This document shows positions 39,209 through 49,300 of a stretch of 50,540 bases of DNA, piece by piece (positions within the stretch are counted from its first letter, which is position 1; the number at the start of each line of letters is the position of its first letter). The stretch lies in the NCBI GenBank assembly GCA_963590525.1, contig CAVAPV010000010.1, forward strand, positions 1 to 50,540. Direction: 5' to 3'. The notes under the pieces are model-generated. The model was not told where the DNA came from, did not search any database, and worked only from the letters and a program-made list of their open reading frames with translations. The stretch is from W2P13-069 sp963590525. GTDB lineage: Bacteria > Actinomycetota > Coriobacteriia > Coriobacteriales > QAMH01. Made by a program: the position numbers and the translations under genes.

Positions 39209-41110
39209 GTGAACAAGAGATTCGAGGCTCATGTCGTACGCATCGGCGTGGCGTTGGTGTTGTTTGCCATCGTCATGCTCTTGCCCGTCGACGCTTGGTT
39301 TGAAGCGCCAACCAACGTCTACATCGAGTTCGCGCTTTTCTTGGTGCCTTATCTGATAGCCGGCTACGATGTCTTGATCAGCGCATTTAGAAACGTCGTC
39401 AAGGGCAACGCGCTCGATGAAGACTTCCTTATGGTTGTGGCTACGATCGGCGCTTTTGCGATGGTGTTCTTTCCCGATTCCAGCCCGCATATGGCAGAGG
39501 GCGCGGCTGTTATGCTCTTCTTTCAGGTGGGTGAGCTGTTCCAGGAGTATGCCGTTGGAAAGAGCCGTCGTTCTATCAAGGCGATGATGGATATCGCGCC
39601 CGAATACGCAAACATCATGCGTGACGGACAGCTGGTCCAGGTTGACCCCTACGAGGTAAGTCCCGGCGATGAGGTTGTGGTCAAGCCCGGCGAGCGCATC
39701 CCGCTTGACGGCGTTGTTATAGAGGGCTCCACTATGGTCGATACCGCCGCGCTTACCGGTGAGTCTGTTCCCCGTGCTGCTCATGTTGGCGACGAGGTTA
39801 TCTCGGGCTGTATCAATCTCTCGGGTGCTATTACCGTGCGCGTGGCCAAGGCCTTTGAGGACTCCACGGTAAGCCGCATCCTCGAGATGGTCGAAAACGC
39901 TGCCGAGCGCAAGGCCAAGACAGAGAACTTCATCACGCGCTTTGCACGCTATTACACGCCCATTGTCGTTGGGGCGGCCGTGGTGCTCGCTGTTATCCCA
40001 CCGCTTCTTGTCGGCGGCGCCTGGGGCGATTGGATCTTCAGGGCGCTTACCTTCTTGGTCGTGTCATGCCCCTGCGCGCTCGTTATCAGCGTCCCGCTGA
40101 GCTTCTTTGGCGGCATCGGCGGGGCAAGCAAGCTCGGTATCTTGGTAAAGGGCAGCAACTACTTGGAGGCGCTCTCCAAAGTCAGCACCGTTGTCTTTGA
40201 CAAGACCGGAACGCTCACTACGGGAACCTTCGAGGTGACCGAGGTACATCCTGCCAACGGCTTTTCTCCCGATGAGCTCGTCGAGCTTGCAGCACACGCC
40301 GAGGGTATGTCAGATCATCCCATCGCGTTGTCTGTCAAGCGCGCGTTTGGCAAAGAGCCCGTTATGGAGCGTGTCCTAGATGCTCATGAGCTTGCCGGGC
40401 ATGGCGTGAGCGCCAGAGTCGACGGAAAGCTCGTCTGCGCTGGCAATGCCAAGCTCATGGATCGCAACGAGGTGATCTTCGAAGTTTGCGACAAGGCGGG
40501 GACCGTGCTCTATGTTGCCGTTGACGGCGTTTACGCGGGTTACCTGCTTATCTCGGACACCATAAAGGAGGCTTCTGCCCAGGCCATCTGCGCGCTGCAC
40601 GAGGTTGGCGTCTCAAAGACCGTCATGCTTACCGGCGACAACAGCCAGGTTGCGGCAAGCGTCGCCTCAAAGCTTGGCATAGACGAGGTGCGCTCGCAGC
40701 TGCTGCCGCAAGACAAGGTTGCCTGCCTCGAGGAGCTTTTGGCAGATCAACCGGACGGCAAGACGCTTGCCTTTGTGGGAGACGGCATCAACGACGCCCC
40801 CGTGCTCACGAGGGCCGATGTCGGTATCGCGATGGGCGCCATGGGATCTGATGCCGCCATCGAGGCCGCGGATATCGTTTTGATGGACGACGATCCGCGC
40901 TCGATTGCCCGCGCTGTGCGCGTGTCGCGCAAGACTATGCGCATCGTATGGCAAAACATTATCTTTGCCATCGGCGTCAAGTTGCTGATCCTCGCTTTGG
41001 CGGCCGTGGGTCTGGCTAACATGTGGCTTGCTGTTTTTGGCGATGTGGGTGTTGCGGTGATAGCCATCCTCAACGCTATGCGCGCGATGGGTGTGAGCAA
41101 GCTCAAGTAA
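39209..41110 (+). CDS. P1B-type Zn/Cd/Pb efflux ATPase (CadA/ZntA type)
   Basis: 633 residues. Starts directly with the first membrane helices, no N-terminal metal domain. Motifs: TGES (actuator), SCPCALV (metal-binding CPC in helix 6), DKTGTLT (phosphorylated Asp), SDHP (nucleotide-binding HP), GDGINDAP (hinge). The combination of CPC with a C-terminal MAMGVSKLK end matches Zn(II)/Cd(II)/Pb(II) exporters. Start is GTG at 39209 with GAAAGG upstream. Co-transcribed with the repressor and HMA genes and ended by a strong terminator. A copper pump is less likely given the SmtB-type zinc-site repressor. Confidence 0.94.
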   Translation: MNKRFEAHVVRIGVALVLFAIVMLLPVDAWFEAPTNVYIEFALFLVPYLIAGYDVLISAFRNVVKGNALDEDFLMVVATIGAFAMVFFPDSSPHMAEGAAVMLFFQVGELFQEYAVGKSRRSIKAMMDIAPEYANIMRDGQLVQVDPYEVSPGDEVVVKPGERIPLDGVVIEGSTMVDTAALTGESVPRAAHVGDEVISGCINLSGAITVRVAKAFEDSTVSRILEMVENAAERKAKTENFITRFARYYTPIVVGAAVVLAVIPPLLVGGAWGDWIFRALTFLVVSCPCALVISVPLSFFGGIGGASKLGILVKGSNYLEALSKVSTVVFDKTGTLTTGTFEVTEVHPANGFSPDELVELAAHAEGMSDHPIALSVKRAFGKEPVMERVLDAHELAGHGVSARVDGKLVCAGNAKLMDRNEVIFEVCDKAGTVLYVAVDGVYAGYLLISDTIKEASAQAICALHEVGVSKTVMLTGDNSQVAASVASKLGIDEVRSQLLPQDKVACLEELLADQPDGKTLAFVGDGINDAPVLTRADVGIAMGAMGSDAAIEAADIVLMDDDPRSIARAVRVSRKTMRIVWQNIIFAIGVKLLILALAAVGLANMWLAVFGDVGVAVIAILNAMRAMGVSKLK

Positions 41111-41137
41111 TGCACACGTGCTGATATCTGCTGCAAA

Positions 41138-41173
41138 AAAGCGGGCTGACCTCTGTGCGAGGCAGCCCGCTTT
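41138..41173. terminator. Bidirectional terminator, P-type ATPase / glpK
   Basis: AAAGCGGGCTG (41138-41148) with CAGCCCGCTTT (41163-41173) and an inner CCTC/GAGG extension; A-run before and TTT after. Confidence 0.88.
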
Positions 41174-41224
41174 GCGTTTTGGCTGTGCGCGACTTTGTGC
41201 CTGGGCAGCAGGTCTCGGCGCGTC

Positions 41225-42721
<1,497 letters not shown>

Positions 42722-42764
42722 TGATACCCCTTTCAAAACTCCTGTTATCTGCTCTTTGCTAGCT

Positions 42765-42790
42765 AAGCGGGGTTTGGTTTAGTCCCGCTT
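42765..42790 (-). terminator. Hairpin between rhaD-like and glpK
   Basis: AAGCGGG (42765-42771) with CCCGCTT (42784-42790), 12-base loop, no T-run on the minus strand; may attenuate rather than end transcription into glpK. Confidence 0.4.
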
Positions 42791-42811
42791 GCGACGTGCC
42801 TTGTTATGCGA

Positions 42812-43738
42812 TTAAACGTCGAGCCATTCCCTCTTGCAGTCTATGTGCAGCGTGTCGCACATCTCCAAAAGCTGCGCATCGGATATGCTGCTTGCAAACT
42901 TGTCCGATCCGCCGTTTGCGGCGCGTGCGGCAAGGTAGATGCCAGCCGCTTTGTCGATGGTATGGGCAAGCCCAAAGACCTCGTCAAAGCTGCTGCCCGA
43001 TGAGAAAAGCCCGTGGTGTGCCCAGATGACGGCGTTATGCGTCTCCATCTGCTGCGCGGTTGCATAAGCGATCTGATCGCTTCCCGGCACCATCCACGGC
43101 ACGTATCCCACTCCCTGCCCGGTGAGCATGATGCATTCGGTGAGGGATTTCCAAAGCGCACGTGTGAGCTTTTTGGCGCTTGGCTTGGTAACCATCGTGA
43201 GTGCGATGACGTTTGCGGGGTGCGCATGGTAGAGAACGCGCGAGGCGCCGCCAGTGACCTTTGACCTCACCGCGTGGATGAGCAGATGGCTTGCAAGCTC
43301 GCTTGTGGGCTTGCCGCCTTTTGCAAAGCCCCAGACGGTGCGCCAGGCACATCCGGCGCGGCCGATCTCTACGATGCCGCAGTTTGCAGACAGGGTGTCT
43401 GGTACGAGCCTGAGGTGGCAGCCTGTCGCCGTGACGGCAAAGAACTGCCCGTCCATCTGCTCGCATGGGGTCTCAAGCTCGACCCACGGCGCATCTTTGC
43501 AAAAGGCGGCCTTTGACGCTTCGACTTCCTCTTTGCTCAGTCGATACGAGACGTTTCCGCCATTGGCCTCATGCCATCCCTGCTCAAAGCCGCATCGGCA
43601 AAGGGTTGCAAGGGATTGCATGTACGAGCTGTGTTCGATGCCAAGGTCGCCTGCTGCGCGCGCTGCTTTGCCAACAGCGTCTGCCGCTATCTCAAACCCG
43701 TTGTCCAAAGTGCTTTTGGCGGTATCGAGCAAACCCAT
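42812..43738 (-). CDS. rhaD: Class II aldolase, rhamnulose-1-phosphate aldolase-like, with N-terminal extension
   Basis: 308 residues, against 274 in E. coli RhaD. The core is RhaD-like: GWHEANGGNVSYRLS, FFAVTATGCHLRL, VLYHAHPANVIALTM (zinc His pair), CIMLTGQGVGYVPWMVPGSDQIAYAT and VIWAHHGLFSSGSSFDEVFGLAHTIDKAA (third zinc His, HHG). It would cleave rhamnulose-1-phosphate to DHAP and lactaldehyde. An extra N-terminal stretch of about 40 residues forms a probable amphipathic helix (LLDTAKSTLDNGFEIAADAV). No rhamnose isomerase, kinase or transporter is near, so the true substrate may differ. Start at 43738 with AAGGAAGG upstream. Confidence 0.85.
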   Translation of the reverse strand: MGLLDTAKSTLDNGFEIAADAVGKAARAAGDLGIEHSSYMQSLATLCRCGFEQGWHEANGGNVSYRLSKEEVEASKAAFCKDAPWVELETPCEQMDGQFFAVTATGCHLRLVPDTLSANCGIVEIGRAGCAWRTVWGFAKGGKPTSELASHLLIHAVRSKVTGGASRVLYHAHPANVIALTMVTKPSAKKLTRALWKSLTECIMLTGQGVGYVPWMVPGSDQIAYATAQQMETHNAVIWAHHGLFSSGSSFDEVFGLAHTIDKAAGIYLAARAANGGSDKFASSISDAQLLEMCDTLHIDCKREWLDV

Positions 43739-43795
43739 GTGCCTTCCTTTCCATCGTCTGGTCAACAGATGATGCTGCCTGCTATTGGCATGGTT

Positions 43796-43801
43796 ATTAT
43801 A
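43796..43801 (-). promoter_or_regulatory. -10 box of the aldolase-glpK operon
   Basis: Perfect TATAAT on the minus strand 58 bases before the aldolase start; upstream only a T-rich stretch stands for a -35. Confidence 0.5.
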
Positions 43802-43890
43802 GGTTCCAAGTGGTGATACAAAAACCTGACGTTTGCCCTTTTGCTCTCAAGGGGCCTGAAGTCAAACGTCTTGCATAGAGGAGTTATGCA

Positions 43891-44433
43891 ATGCATACAG
43901 ACAAGCTGGAAAAAGACCTTATCGATCAGATCGTCGAGCTGCAGGTCAAGCTCGGTTATGCTTACGAGTCGACGCGTTTTTACTACAAGGTGAGCTCTTT
44001 GGCCGCCATGGTCGGCGCAGATGCACCGGATGCCTCCTCTTTGTGCCAGCAACTCAAAGACAACCACGCTCTTAAGGGTTCTGTTTTGGGCGATGTGAGC
44101 TTTGGCACTCACGAGGACCGCGTCGAGGTCCGCATAGGGCCTTGTGGTGCAAAGTACGTCCATGACAACGTCGAGGCCCCTGCGTTTCTCGTCGATCTCA
44201 TCGAGCTGTTTATGGCGCAGCATCATCCCTCAAAAGAGCAGATACTCGCCTTGTTTGAGAAGCATTCGGCAGGCTTTGTGGTCGATGACATGCCCGCTGG
44301 ATCGGAGTTCGACTACGCGGTGCACTTTGACGATGCCTCTGTGGATCCCCATTACTACTGCTTCAAAGAGGAGATGGGGCACGTCATCTACCATCGCTTT
44401 GCAAAAGAGGATTACGAGCGCCTGCTCGACTAA
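43891..44433 (+). CDS. DUF3877-family protein
   Basis: 180 residues of the DUF3877 family, known from gut Clostridia and Coriobacteriia without assigned function. Typical opening LEKDLIDQIVELQVKLGYAYESTRFYY, a middle RVEVRIGPCGAKYVHDNV and a C-terminal DDASVDPHYYCFKEEMGHVIYHRF are seen. No signal peptide or membrane segment. Start ATG at 43891 with GAGGAG eight bases upstream. Its stop overlaps the stop of the convergent queH gene by three bases, so the two 3' ends can form antisense RNA over each other. Confidence 0.8.
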   Translation: MHTDKLEKDLIDQIVELQVKLGYAYESTRFYYKVSSLAAMVGADAPDASSLCQQLKDNHALKGSVLGDVSFGTHEDRVEVRIGPCGAKYVHDNVEAPAFLVDLIELFMAQHHPSKEQILALFEKHSAGFVVDDMPAGSEFDYAVHFDDASVDPHYYCFKEEMGHVIYHRFAKEDYERLLD

Positions 44434-45068
44434 AGCTGCGACACCTGGTTGACGACGTCTTGGCTTGCGGCTGCCAAAAGCGCCCGCTGTTTTACGAGCT
44501 TGGCCTTGGCATGCGATGCGGCGCGCTCGCGTCGATCAAGCTCGGCCTCGGCGATAGAGAAGCGGCAGCCGCAGTAGTTTTGACGATACATCCCCATCTC
44601 GCGGCTGCGTTTTGTTGCTTGTGCATAGCACTCGCTCCAATCGCGTGCATATGCAGCAAGGCCCGCCGCCTTTGCGGCGCGTTCGAGCTCGTCTATGATG
44701 ACCGATGTGTATTGGTAGGGGCTGATGGTTAGCGTCGTGCCTATCGCATCAAAGCCCATCTTTTTTGCTGTGGCGGCCAAACGCTCAAAGCGCAGCCGGT
44801 AGCAGGCCCGGCAACGCTGCTGTCTGTCGCCTGCGTGTTTGCCTGCTGTCTTATCCCAAGTCTCGGGGTCGTAGGGCCCCTCTATCAGCTCAAGGCCGTT
44901 TGGCTTGACCACAAAGCTGTCTATGGTCTCAAGCCTGTGCTCGTATTCGGCGGCAGGGTGGATGTTGGGGTTGTCGTAGTAGATGGCAAACTCCACACCT
45001 TCTTCTTGGCAGATGCGCACCGGCTCAAGCGAGCATGGTCCGCAACATGCGTGGAGCAAGCACCTCAT
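44430..45068 (-). CDS. queH: Epoxyqueuosine reductase QueH
   Basis: 212 residues of the DUF208/QueH family. LLHACCGPCS gives the first two adjacent cysteines plus one, IYYDNPNIHP and EYEHRLET follow, QRCRACYRLRFERLA provides the second cysteine group, and QNYCGCRFS the third, together the cysteine set for an Fe-S cluster and zinc. QueH reduces epoxyqueuosine to queuosine in tRNA, replacing QueG without cobalamin. Start at 45068 (MRCLLHACC) is family-like; a GTG seven codons upstream lacks a ribosome site. Divergent from queA across 67 bases. Confidence 0.94.
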   Translation of the reverse strand: MRCLLHACCGPCSLEPVRICQEEGVEFAIYYDNPNIHPAAEYEHRLETIDSFVVKPNGLELIEGPYDPETWDKTAGKHAGDRQQRCRACYRLRFERLAATAKKMGFDAIGTTLTISPYQYTSVIIDELERAAKAAGLAAYARDWSECYAQATKRSREMGMYRQNYCGCRFSIAEAELDRRERAASHAKAKLVKQRALLAAASQDVVNQVSQL

Positions 45069-45082
45069 AGCGTCTCTTTCCC

Positions 45083-45110
45083 TTATCACCTTATAAGTCT
45101 TTGCTAGTAT
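45083..45110 (+). promoter_or_regulatory. Promoter of queA-tgt
   Basis: TTATCA (45083-45088), 16 bases, TAGTAT (45105-45110), about 25 bases before the queA start. No preQ1 riboswitch is visible in this short leader. Confidence 0.5.
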
Positions 45111-45135
45111 AGAGAGGTTTGACTAAGGAGCGCAG

Positions 45136-46203
45136 ATGAAAACATCAGACTTCGATTACGACTTGCCCCAATCCTATATCGCGCAGTCCCCGGCCGACCC
45201 AAGGGATTCTTGCAAGCTCATGGTCGTTGCCCGCGACGGCTCTATCGAGCATCGCATCTTTAGGGACGTCATCGACTACATAGGGCCAAAAGACCTACTC
45301 GTCGTCAACGAGACACGTGTCTTGCCGGCCCGTCTGTTGGGTAACAAAGCGGGTACGGGCGGAGCTGTGGAGTGCTTGATGCTCAACAAGGTCCCCGGTG
45401 CCGTAGACGATGCCAGCCAACAGACCTGGGAATGCCTCGTCAAGCCGGGCAAGCGCCTCAAGCCCGGTGCTCTCATGGAATTCAAAGACGCCGATGGCCA
45501 GGTGGTCTTGGAGGGCGAGGTCATTGATATTCGCCCCGAAAACGGCGCCCGCGTCGTGCGCTTCAAGCCCCAAGGAAGCGCTGTCTCGGTCGATCTTGCC
45601 ACCCATCTCGTGGGTCGCACGCCGCTTCCGCCCTATATCGAGGGCTACGACGGAGACGACGAGATGTACCAGACGGTCTATTCCAAGACGGAACGCAGCG
45701 CTGCTGCCCCAACCGCCGGCCTTCATTTCACGACAGAGCTTCTAGAACGCATCAAGGCCAAGGGCGCACGCGTTGCCACCGTTGATCTCGAGGTGGGCTT
45801 GGGCACCTTTAGGACCGTGACAGAAGAGGACCCCTCAAAGCACGACATGCACGTTGAGCTTTATACCGTTCCGCAAGAAACGGTCGACGCCGTTGCCGAG
45901 ACAAAGGCGCGTGGAGGGCGCGTGATCGCGGTGGGCACCACCAGCGTGCGCTCGCTAGAAAGCGCCGCCGCATCCGGTAGCCTTCTTGCCCAAGACCGTG
46001 CTTCGACAAAGCTCTATATCATGCCCGGCTACCAATACAAGGTCGTCGACGCCATCATCACCAACTTCCATGTCCCGCGCTCTACGCTGCTCATGCTGGT
46101 TAGCGCGTTTTCCAGCCGCGATGTCGTTATGAACGCCTATGAAGAGGCAAAGCAGAACAACTACCGCTTCTTCTCGTTTGGCGATTCCATGATGCTTTTG
46201 TAG
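45136..46203 (+). CDS. queA: S-adenosylmethionine:tRNA ribosyltransferase-isomerase
   Basis: 355 residues. YDLPQSYIAQSPADPRDSCKLMVV, VVNETRVLPARLLG, GRTPLPPYI, YQTVYSKTERSAAAPTAGLHFT, MHVELYTVP, GTTSVRSLES and FHVPRSTLLMLVSAF are the standard QueA blocks. It transfers ribose from SAM to preQ1-tRNA, forming epoxyqueuosine, the substrate of QueH. AAGGAG lies nine bases before the ATG at 45136. Co-directional with tgt 67 bases downstream. Confidence 0.97.
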   Translation: MKTSDFDYDLPQSYIAQSPADPRDSCKLMVVARDGSIEHRIFRDVIDYIGPKDLLVVNETRVLPARLLGNKAGTGGAVECLMLNKVPGAVDDASQQTWECLVKPGKRLKPGALMEFKDADGQVVLEGEVIDIRPENGARVVRFKPQGSAVSVDLATHLVGRTPLPPYIEGYDGDDEMYQTVYSKTERSAAAPTAGLHFTTELLERIKAKGARVATVDLEVGLGTFRTVTEEDPSKHDMHVELYTVPQETVDAVAETKARGGRVIAVGTTSVRSLESAAASGSLLAQDRASTKLYIMPGYQYKVVDAIITNFHVPRSTLLMLVSAFSSRDVVMNAYEEAKQNNYRFFSFGDSMMLL

Positions 46204-46270
46204 CAGCCCTCAAACCCGTGCGTTTTATCCGCATGCCATAAGGCGCCTTGCGCCTGCAAAGGAGAATCAA

Positions 46271-47386
46271 GTGTTCGAGTTCGACCTCATAGCAAAAGAC
46301 CCCCAAACAGCCGCGCGCAGGGGCTGCTTCCATACGCCTCATGGCGATATACAAACCCCCATCTTCATGCCGGTGGGAACCGCCGCCACCGTCAAAGGCG
46401 TCATGCCCGACACGCTCAAAGAGCTTGGGGCGCAGATCATCCTCTCCAACACCTACCATCTCTACAACCGCCCGGGAACCGACATCATCAAGCGCGCCGG
46501 CGGCATCCATAAGTTCATGAGCTGGGATAAACCCGTCCTCACCGATAGCGGCGGCTTCCAGATCTTCTCTTTGGCAGACACGCTCAAGCTCGATGCCGAT
46601 GGGGTCAATTTCTCGTCTGTCGTAGACGGCAGCAAGCACCGTTGGACGCCCGAGGACAATATGCGCATTCAAGAGGAGATCGGCGCAGATATCATCATGC
46701 AGCTTGATCAATGCCCGCCTTACCCCGCAAAAAAGGAAGACGTCGCGGCAGCTGTCGAGCGCTCCTTGGCATGGGCCAAGCGTTGCAAGGCGGCGCATAC
46801 GCGCAAGGACCAGGCGCTCTTTGGCATCGTCCAAGGCGGCGTGCACTTGGACTTGCGCCTTCACAGCGTGGCCGAGCTCACCAAGATGGACTTTCCCGGT
46901 TACGGTATCGGCGGCTACAGCGTGGGAGAAGACCACGAGACCATGTTCGAGACGCTTGGACAGGTTGCCCAGGCGCTCCCAGAGAACAAACCGCGCTATC
47001 TCATGGGTGTGGGCAACCCCACGACGCTCGTGCGTGCCGTGGGCCAAGGTGTCGATATGTTCGACTGCGTGCTTCCCACAAGGACTGGCCGCATGGGAAC
47101 CGTCTTTTCCAGCCAGGGCCGCATGAACATGCGCAACGCCAAGTACAAAGACGATTACACGCCGCTTGACCACGAGTGCTCCTGCCCCGTGTGCCAAAAC
47201 TTCACCCGTGCCTATGTCAGGCATCTGATCAAGGCCGGCGAGATGCTGGGGAGCATGCTTTGCACCCAGCACAACCTCTTCTATTTGCTCGATCTCATGC
47301 AAAAGGCCCGCCATGCGGTTGAGGCAGGCACGTATGCGAGCTTCGAGCGTGCGTGGATGGAAAGCCCCGCCGCAAACGACTATTAA
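46271..47386 (+). CDS. tgt: tRNA-guanine transglycosylase
   Basis: 371 residues. MPVGTAATVKGVMPD, LTDSGGFQIFSLA (general acid/base Asp), GIVQGGVH, GYGIGGYSVGE, FDCVLPTRTGR (nucleophile Asp) and the zinc site CSCPVCQNFTRAY with HNL are all present. It swaps guanine 34 of GUN-anticodon tRNAs for preQ1. Start is GTG at 46271 with AAGGAG seven bases upstream; a small AGGCGC/GCGCCT hairpin (46241-46255) lies just before that site. Genes for preQ1 synthesis are not in the window. Confidence 0.97.
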   Translation: MFEFDLIAKDPQTAARRGCFHTPHGDIQTPIFMPVGTAATVKGVMPDTLKELGAQIILSNTYHLYNRPGTDIIKRAGGIHKFMSWDKPVLTDSGGFQIFSLADTLKLDADGVNFSSVVDGSKHRWTPEDNMRIQEEIGADIIMQLDQCPPYPAKKEDVAAAVERSLAWAKRCKAAHTRKDQALFGIVQGGVHLDLRLHSVAELTKMDFPGYGIGGYSVGEDHETMFETLGQVAQALPENKPRYLMGVGNPTTLVRAVGQGVDMFDCVLPTRTGRMGTVFSSQGRMNMRNAKYKDDYTPLDHECSCPVCQNFTRAYVRHLIKAGEMLGSMLCTQHNLFYLLDLMQKARHAVEAGTYASFERAWMESPAANDY

Positions 47387-47415
47387 GCCCGCAGTGGCGT
47401 GGAGGCTTAGAGTAG

Positions 47416-47455
47416 ACGCCGCCTTGCAGCTCATGTTGCTGCAGGGCGGCGTTTT
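47416..47455 (+). terminator. Terminator of tgt
   Basis: ACGCCGCC (47416-47423) with GGCGGCGT (47445-47452), inner TGCAG/CTGCA pairs, then TTTT. Confidence 0.88.
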
Positions 47456-47568
47456 GCGTTGCGTCTGGCCTGCAAGAGCGCTTCGTCATCTTGCGTTAAT
47501 TAAGAGCCTGCGCTCAAGTGGTACAGTCTGAGGTGATTTTGCGCACCCCATGCGATAGGAGAGACAAC

Positions 47569-49146
47569 ATGCGCATCGCACTGGCTCAGTTCAACCCGAC
47601 CGTCGGCGATCTCGAGGGCAACGCGACCAAAATCTTGGAGGCATGCGAGTATGCCTCGCAAGACGACGTCGACTTGGTCGTCTTTGGCGCCCATGCCCTT
47701 ACCGGTTGGCCGCTCGACGGGCTTGCCTACTCCCAAGCCTTTGTCGATGATGCGCGTCGCGTTCTTGAGGACGTGGCTCAAAAGGCTGCCGCTCATCTGC
47801 TGATCAGCGCCCCTGTTTTGGCAGAGATCTGCGACGGGGTGTTCGAGCCTCTTGAGGAGCTCTTTGTCGTCGACAACCAGATGCTCAACTCTCTGGGCGT
47901 TCCCGCAATCGCCCAGCCAGATGAGACCTTTGGCGTTGATTTTGGCTGCGATGGCGTCTCCATCTGCCTTGACGGTCATTTTGACGAGGTTGTTGCAGAA
48001 GAGGGCGACACCGTTTTGCTCGAGATGTGCGCCGATACCTTTGACGACCCATATGCCCTGCCCGCTGCTCGCGGAAAGCTCGACCGGCTCCAAGAGCTTG
48101 CCGTTGAGTCTGGGCGCTTTGTAGCCTATGTGAACCTTGCCGGCTGTGCTGACGATACGGTCTTTGCCGGTGGCAGCGCCGTTGTCACGCCTCAAGGCAA
48201 GCTCCTTCACTCGTGCTCTGTGTCCTCGCAAGAGATAGTCACCTTTGACACCAAGGCGCAAGAGGGAGTCGAGCTTGCAGATGTAGAGGCCGCGCGCCAA
48301 GAAGAGCCTGCCTTGGCATGGGAGGCACTGGTTGCCTCTGTTCGCGACTATGTGGGCAAAAACGGCTTTTCCGATGTTGTCATCGGGCTTTCCGGTGGCA
48401 TAGACTCAAGCGTGGTGGCCGCGCTTGCCGCAGATGCTTTGGGGGCGTCGCATGTCCATGGCGTTCTCATGCCCTCCAAGTTCTCTAGCGCAGGCTCGGT
48501 AGACGATGCGCTCGAGTTGGCGCGCAACTTGGGTATCGAGACCCTCAAGATCCCTATCAGCCAACCCGCCGATGCGTTTTGCGAGGCCTTGGCAAAGCCT
48601 TGCGGCGGGGCAGTAAGCGGCCTTGCGGCCGAAAACCTCCAAGCTCGCGTGCGCACCGTCTATCTCATGACGCTTTCCAACAGCTACGGCTGGATGCTTC
48701 TCAACACAGGAAACAAATCCGAGGCGGCGATGGGATTTTCCACTCTGTATGGCGATACCGCCGGTGCCTTTGCCCCCATCGGCGACATCTACAAAACCCA
48801 GGTCTATAAGCTTGCCCGCTGGAGAGCAGCGCAAGGTTCCTCTATCCCTCAGGCTTGCATAGACAAGGCCCCCAGCGCAGAGCTTTACGAAGGCGCCAAA
48901 GACTCCGACAGACTTCCTGAATACGATTTGCTCGACCAGATTCTTGCGGCACATATAGAAGGCGATATGAGTGCTGCCCAACTCAAAGAGGAAGGTTTTG
49001 ACGCAGCGTTCGTCGACCAGGTTGTCCGCAGTGTTCAGGCTAACGAGTACAAGCGCAGGGCAGAGCCTGTGGCCGCGCATTTGGATGGCGTGTCGCTTTC
49101 TTCGCAGCGCGCTTGGCCTATCACCAACGGTTGGAGCAACAGATAG
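47569..49146 (+). CDS. nadE: NAD+ synthetase with degenerate amidase domain
   Basis: 525 residues. The C-terminal synthetase domain is intact: GLSGGIDSSVVAALAADALG (PP-loop, about residue 272), LNTGNKSEAAMGFSTLYGD, GAFAPIGDIYKTQVYKLARW and EYKRRAEP. The N-terminal 250 residues have the nitrilase fold (MRIALAQFNPTVGD), but where glutamine-dependent enzymes read FPELALTG this one reads FGAHALTG (Glu to Ala41), the Lys-bearing segment is gone, and ICED is ICLD (Cys133 kept). Two of three Glu-Lys-Cys triad residues are missing, so the enzyme probably uses free ammonia. Start at 47569 with AGGAGAG upstream. Confidence 0.93.
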   Translation: MRIALAQFNPTVGDLEGNATKILEACEYASQDDVDLVVFGAHALTGWPLDGLAYSQAFVDDARRVLEDVAQKAAAHLLISAPVLAEICDGVFEPLEELFVVDNQMLNSLGVPAIAQPDETFGVDFGCDGVSICLDGHFDEVVAEEGDTVLLEMCADTFDDPYALPAARGKLDRLQELAVESGRFVAYVNLAGCADDTVFAGGSAVVTPQGKLLHSCSVSSQEIVTFDTKAQEGVELADVEAARQEEPALAWEALVASVRDYVGKNGFSDVVIGLSGGIDSSVVAALAADALGASHVHGVLMPSKFSSAGSVDDALELARNLGIETLKIPISQPADAFCEALAKPCGGAVSGLAAENLQARVRTVYLMTLSNSYGWMLLNTGNKSEAAMGFSTLYGDTAGAFAPIGDIYKTQVYKLARWRAAQGSSIPQACIDKAPSAELYEGAKDSDRLPEYDLLDQILAAHIEGDMSAAQLKEEGFDAAFVDQVVRSVQANEYKRRAEPVAAHLDGVSLSSQRAWPITNGWSNR

Positions 49147-49246
49147 CGCGCAGATATCTGCGCAACAAGCCATGTGTTTTGCACCGCATCTTGGATGTAT
49201 GGCGCGTGTTGCGCATCCGTTTGGCTGTGCTAAAGCTTCATGCGTT

Positions 49247-49252
49247 ACAATC
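49247..49252 (+). promoter_or_regulatory. -10 box of the aldolase gene
   Basis: TACAAT about 50 bases before the start codon; -35 unclear (TTGGCT at 20 bases). A perfect 16-base palindrome (49148-49163) follows the nadE stop but has no T-run. Confidence 0.4.
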
Positions 49253-49300
49253 GGACACGTTTTAGAAGGCTTTCAAGTCACTTGAGCGAAAGGAAACGAA

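Noticed and set aside
42812..43738. Bacterial microcompartment for rhamnose or fucose
   Set aside because: Only the N-terminal extension of the aldolase hints at it; no shell proteins, aldehyde dehydrogenase or other partners are in the window.
45069..46270. preQ1 riboswitch before queA or tgt
   Set aside because: The queA leader is about 20-25 bases and the queA-tgt gap shows only a small GC hairpin; no preQ1 core is present.
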